From the NCBI GenBank assembly GCA_910577165.1, contig CAJTLX010000064.1:1-16447 (forward strand): DNA of 16,447 nt, read 5' to 3'. Below, in pieces: positions 13,783-16,447 of the stretch. Position numbers and translations under genes: made by a program. A model generated the notes under the pieces. That model saw only the letters and a list, made by a program, of their open reading frames with translations. It was not told the origin of the DNA and made no database searches. Source of the DNA: an uncultured Lachnospiraceae bacterium (GTDB lineage Bacteria > Bacillota > Clostridia > Lachnospirales > Lachnospiraceae). Numbering within the stretch: position 1 is the stretch's first letter; every line of letters starts with the position of its first letter.

Positions 13783-16425
13783 ATGGCAAAGAAATGGGTA
13801 TACTTGTTTACCGAAGGTAATGCGAGCATGCGCGAGCTGCTTGGCGGTAAGGGTGCAAACCTTGCCGAGATGACCAATATCGGTCTTCCAGTACCGCAGG
13901 GCTTCACTATTACAACCGAGGCCTGCACGCAGTATTACGAGGACGGACGCAAGATCAACGATGAGATTATGGGTCAGACCATGCAGTATGTTGCGGAGAT
14001 GGAGAAGATCAACGGCAAGAAGTTCGGCGATCTTAAAAATCCGCTCCTTGTTTCCGTTCGTTCCGGTGCGCGTGCTTCCATGCCTGGTATGATGGATACC
14101 ATCTTAAACCTGGGCTTAAATGATGAGGTTGTTGCAGCGATGATCGCAGGCAACCCGGACCCGGCATTTGAGCGTTTCGTATACGATTCCTATCGCCGTT
14201 TTATCCAGATGTTCTCGGATGTTGTTATGGAAGTCGGCAAGAAGTATTTTGAGGCACTGATCGATAAGATGAAGGAAGAGAAGGGGGTTCAGTACGATGT
14301 TGAGCTGACCGCTTCCGATTTAAAGACCTTGGCAGAACAGTTTAAGGCTGAGTACAAGAATCAGCTTGGCAAGGACTTCCCGTCCGATCCGGTTGAGCAG
14401 TTAAAGCTTGCGATTGAGGCTGTATTCCGTTCCTGGGACAACCCTCGCGCGAACGTATACCGCCGCGACAACGATATTCCGTATTCCTGGGGTACCGCAG
14501 TCAATGTAATGCCGATGGTATTCGGTAACTTAAACAATGAGTCCGGTACCGGTGTTGCATTTACCCGTGACCCTGCAACCGGCGAGAGGAAGCTGATGGG
14601 CGAGTTCTTAAAGAACGCGCAGGGCGAGGACGTAGTTGCCGGCGTGCGCACTCCAATGCCGATCGCACAGATGGAGCAGGAGTTCCCGGAAGCTTACGAA
14701 GAATTTATCAAAGTTTGCAAGACTTTGGAAGATCACTATCATGATATGCAGGATATGGAGTTTACTGTGGAGAACAAGAAGCTCTATATGTTACAGTGCC
14801 GCAATGGTAAGAGAACCGCTCAGGCTGCATTAAAGATCGCTTGCGATCTTGTGGATGAAGGACACAAGACTGAGGCTGAGGCTGTTGCAATGATCGATCC
14901 GCGCAACCTTGACACACTGCTTCACCCGCAGTTCGACGCTGCTGCCTTAAAGGCTGCAACACCGCTTGGCAAGGGTCTTGGTGCTTCTCCGGGAGCTGCT
15001 TGCGGCAAGGCGGTATTTACGGCTGAGGATGCGGAAATATGGGCTGGCAGGGGCGAGAAGGTTGTCCTTGTACGTCTTGAGACCTCCCCGGAAGATATCA
15101 CAGGGATGAAGGTTGCTCAGGGTATTTTGACTGTGCGCGGTGGTATGACTTCCCATGCAGCAGTTGTTGCACGCGGTATGGGTACTTGCTGTGTATCCGG
15201 CTGTGGTGATATCGCAATGGACGAGGAAAACAAGAAATTTACGCTTGCGGGCAAAGAGTTCCACGAGGGAGATTATATCTCCATCGACGGTACGACCGGA
15301 AATATTTATGCTGGTCAGATCTCTACTGTGGATGCTACGATCGCTGGTGAGTTCGGTCGTGTTATGGCATGGGCGGACAAGTATAGAAAGTTAAAGGTAC
15401 GCACAAATGCAGATACTCCGGCGGATGCGAAGAAGGCGCGTGAACTTGGCGCGGAGGGTATCGGTCTTTGCCGTACCGAGCATATGTTCTTTGAGGAAGA
15501 CAGAATTGCTGCATTCCGCGAGATGATCTGTTCCGATACTGTGGAGGAAAGAGAGGCTGCGCTTGAGAAGATTCTGCCATATCAGCAGAGCGATTTTGAG
15601 AAGCTCTACGAAGCACTTGAGGGGAACCCGGTAACGATCCGTTTCCTTGATCCGCCACTTCATGAGTTTGTTCCGACTGAGGAAGCAGATATTGAGAAGC
15701 TTGCAAATGCTCAGGGCAAATCCGTTGAGACAATCAAGACAATCATCGCCTCCCTGCACGAGTTCAACCCGATGATGGGTCACAGAGGTTGCCGTCTTGC
15801 TGTCACCTATCCGGAGATCGCAAAGATGCAGACAAAGGCTGTGATCCGTGCGGCAATCAATGTACAGAAGGCTCATTCCGACTGGAAAGTAAAGCCGGAG
15901 ATCATGATTCCGTTAATCTGCGAGATCAAAGAGCTTAAATTTGTGAAGAAGATCGTTGTTGAAACTGCAGATGCGGAGATCGCGGCAGCAGGTATTAAGC
16001 TTGAGTACGAGGTTGGTACGATGATCGAGATCCCAAGAGCGGCTCTTACCGCGGACGAGATCGCAAAGGAAGCTGACTTCTTCTGCTTCGGTACAAACGA
16101 CTTAACCCAGATGACCTTTGGTTTCTCCAGAGATGATGCGGGCAAGTTCTTAAATGCTTACTATGACACAAAGATCTTCGAGAATGATCCATTTGCAAAG
16201 CTTGATCAGACTGGTGTCGGCAAGCTGATGGAAATGGCAATCAAGCTTGGCAAGCCAGTAAATCCAAATATGCATATTGGTATCTGCGGTGAGCATGGCG
16301 GGGATCCATCTTCGGTAGAGTTCTGTCACAAGATCGGACTTGACTATGTATCCTGCTCACCGTTCAGAGTGCCGATCGCAAGACTTGCAGCAGCACAGGC
16401 GGCGATAAACAATGTAGGAAAGTAG
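13783..16425 (+). CDS. ppdK: Pyruvate, phosphate dikinase
   Basis: An 880-residue cytoplasmic enzyme that interconverts pyruvate + ATP + phosphate and PEP + AMP + PPi; in anaerobes it links glycolysis and gluconeogenesis at the PEP node. The length fits the family (about 870-900). The N-terminal nucleotide-binding domain starts with LLGGKGANLAEMTNIGLPVPQGFTI, with SVRSGARASMPGMMDTILNLG near 90-110. The swivelling phosphohistidine domain carries GGMTSHAAVVARGMG with catalytic H458. The C-terminal PEP/pyruvate barrel includes GIGLCRTEHMFF, the FGTNDLTQMTFGFSRDDAGKF segment and catalytic C835 in GICGEHGG. These positions lie close to the well-studied clostridial enzyme (His455/Cys831). A strong AGGAGG precedes ATG 13783. 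Codon choice looks like that of a highly expressed gene. The window ends 22 bases after the stop. Confidence 0.98.
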   Translation: MAKKWVYLFTEGNASMRELLGGKGANLAEMTNIGLPVPQGFTITTEACTQYYEDGRKINDEIMGQTMQYVAEMEKINGKKFGDLKNPLLVSVRSGARASMPGMMDTILNLGLNDEVVAAMIAGNPDPAFERFVYDSYRRFIQMFSDVVMEVGKKYFEALIDKMKEEKGVQYDVELTASDLKTLAEQFKAEYKNQLGKDFPSDPVEQLKLAIEAVFRSWDNPRANVYRRDNDIPYSWGTAVNVMPMVFGNLNNESGTGVAFTRDPATGERKLMGEFLKNAQGEDVVAGVRTPMPIAQMEQEFPEAYEEFIKVCKTLEDHYHDMQDMEFTVENKKLYMLQCRNGKRTAQAALKIACDLVDEGHKTEAEAVAMIDPRNLDTLLHPQFDAAALKAATPLGKGLGASPGAACGKAVFTAEDAEIWAGRGEKVVLVRLETSPEDITGMKVAQGILTVRGGMTSHAAVVARGMGTCCVSGCGDIAMDEENKKFTLAGKEFHEGDYISIDGTTGNIYAGQISTVDATIAGEFGRVMAWADKYRKLKVRTNADTPADAKKARELGAEGIGLCRTEHMFFEEDRIAAFREMICSDTVEEREAALEKILPYQQSDFEKLYEALEGNPVTIRFLDPPLHEFVPTEEADIEKLANAQGKSVETIKTIIASLHEFNPMMGHRGCRLAVTYPEIAKMQTKAVIRAAINVQKAHSDWKVKPEIMIPLICEIKELKFVKKIVVETADAEIAAAGIKLEYEVGTMIEIPRAALTADEIAKEADFFCFGTNDLTQMTFGFSRDDAGKFLNAYYDTKIFENDPFAKLDQTGVGKLMEMAIKLGKPVNPNMHIGICGEHGGDPSSVEFCHKIGLDYVSCSPFRVPIARLAAAQAAINNVGK

Positions 16426-16447
16426 ATTACAAATATATGTACTTTAC

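Noticed and set aside
15362..15876. Long minus-strand open frames opposite ppdK
   Set aside because: They are shadows of a highly conserved coding gene with strong codon bias; no ribosome binding sites or protein-like composition.

Overview
The window looks like a chromosomal segment of a Gram-positive anaerobe of the class Clostridia, probably Lachnospiraceae. This is an inference from several features: strong AGGAGG-type ribosome binding sites, near-consensus sigma-A promoters (TTGACA/TATAAT and extended TGnTATAAT), a glycine T-box leader in front of a single-chain (eukaryal/archaeal-type) glycyl-tRNA synthetase, an 880-residue clostridial-type pyruvate phosphate dikinase, and a decayed copy of the AAA-ATPase-like/PD-(D/E)XK family that is abundant in such genomes. 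The species cannot be named from the sequence.

Layout. 1-219: tandem 113-bp repeat units carrying a palindrome with an extended -10 promoter on both strands. 220-3881 (+): two overlapping genes for a heterodimeric ABC exporter. 3882-3991: hairpin between convergent units. 3992-8523 (-): a polyamine-uptake operon, transcribed in the order XRE-cupin regulator, potA, potB, potC, potD, from a strong promoter at 8661-8688. Its leader holds three TAAACT/AGTTTA half-sites and a hairpin, and a second strong hairpin sits between potA and potB. 8767-8824: a second copy of the palindromic promoter, in front of an unrecognised 231-residue protein (8894-9589, +).

9590-11100 is a decayed region: two diverged 83-bp direct repeats flank the N-terminal helix-turn-helix piece of a WYL-type regulator and a pseudogene of the AAA-ATPase-like/PD-(D/E)XK family. 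That pseudogene has one nonsense codon, two frameshifts, two internal deletions and a missing 5' half. 11123-13490 (+): promoter, T-box riboswitch, glyS and a small acidic protein of uncertain function. 13555-16425 (+): promoter, a long structured leader and ppdK.

The genes fall into independent housekeeping units (polyamine import, glycine charging, pyruvate/PEP interconversion) plus an exporter of unknown substrate. I see no clear new multi-gene system. The most interesting items are non-coding: the nested palindromic promoter repeat shared by two genes, the direct repeats bracketing the decayed module, the hairpin separating the transporter ATPase from its permeases, and the structured ppdK leader.
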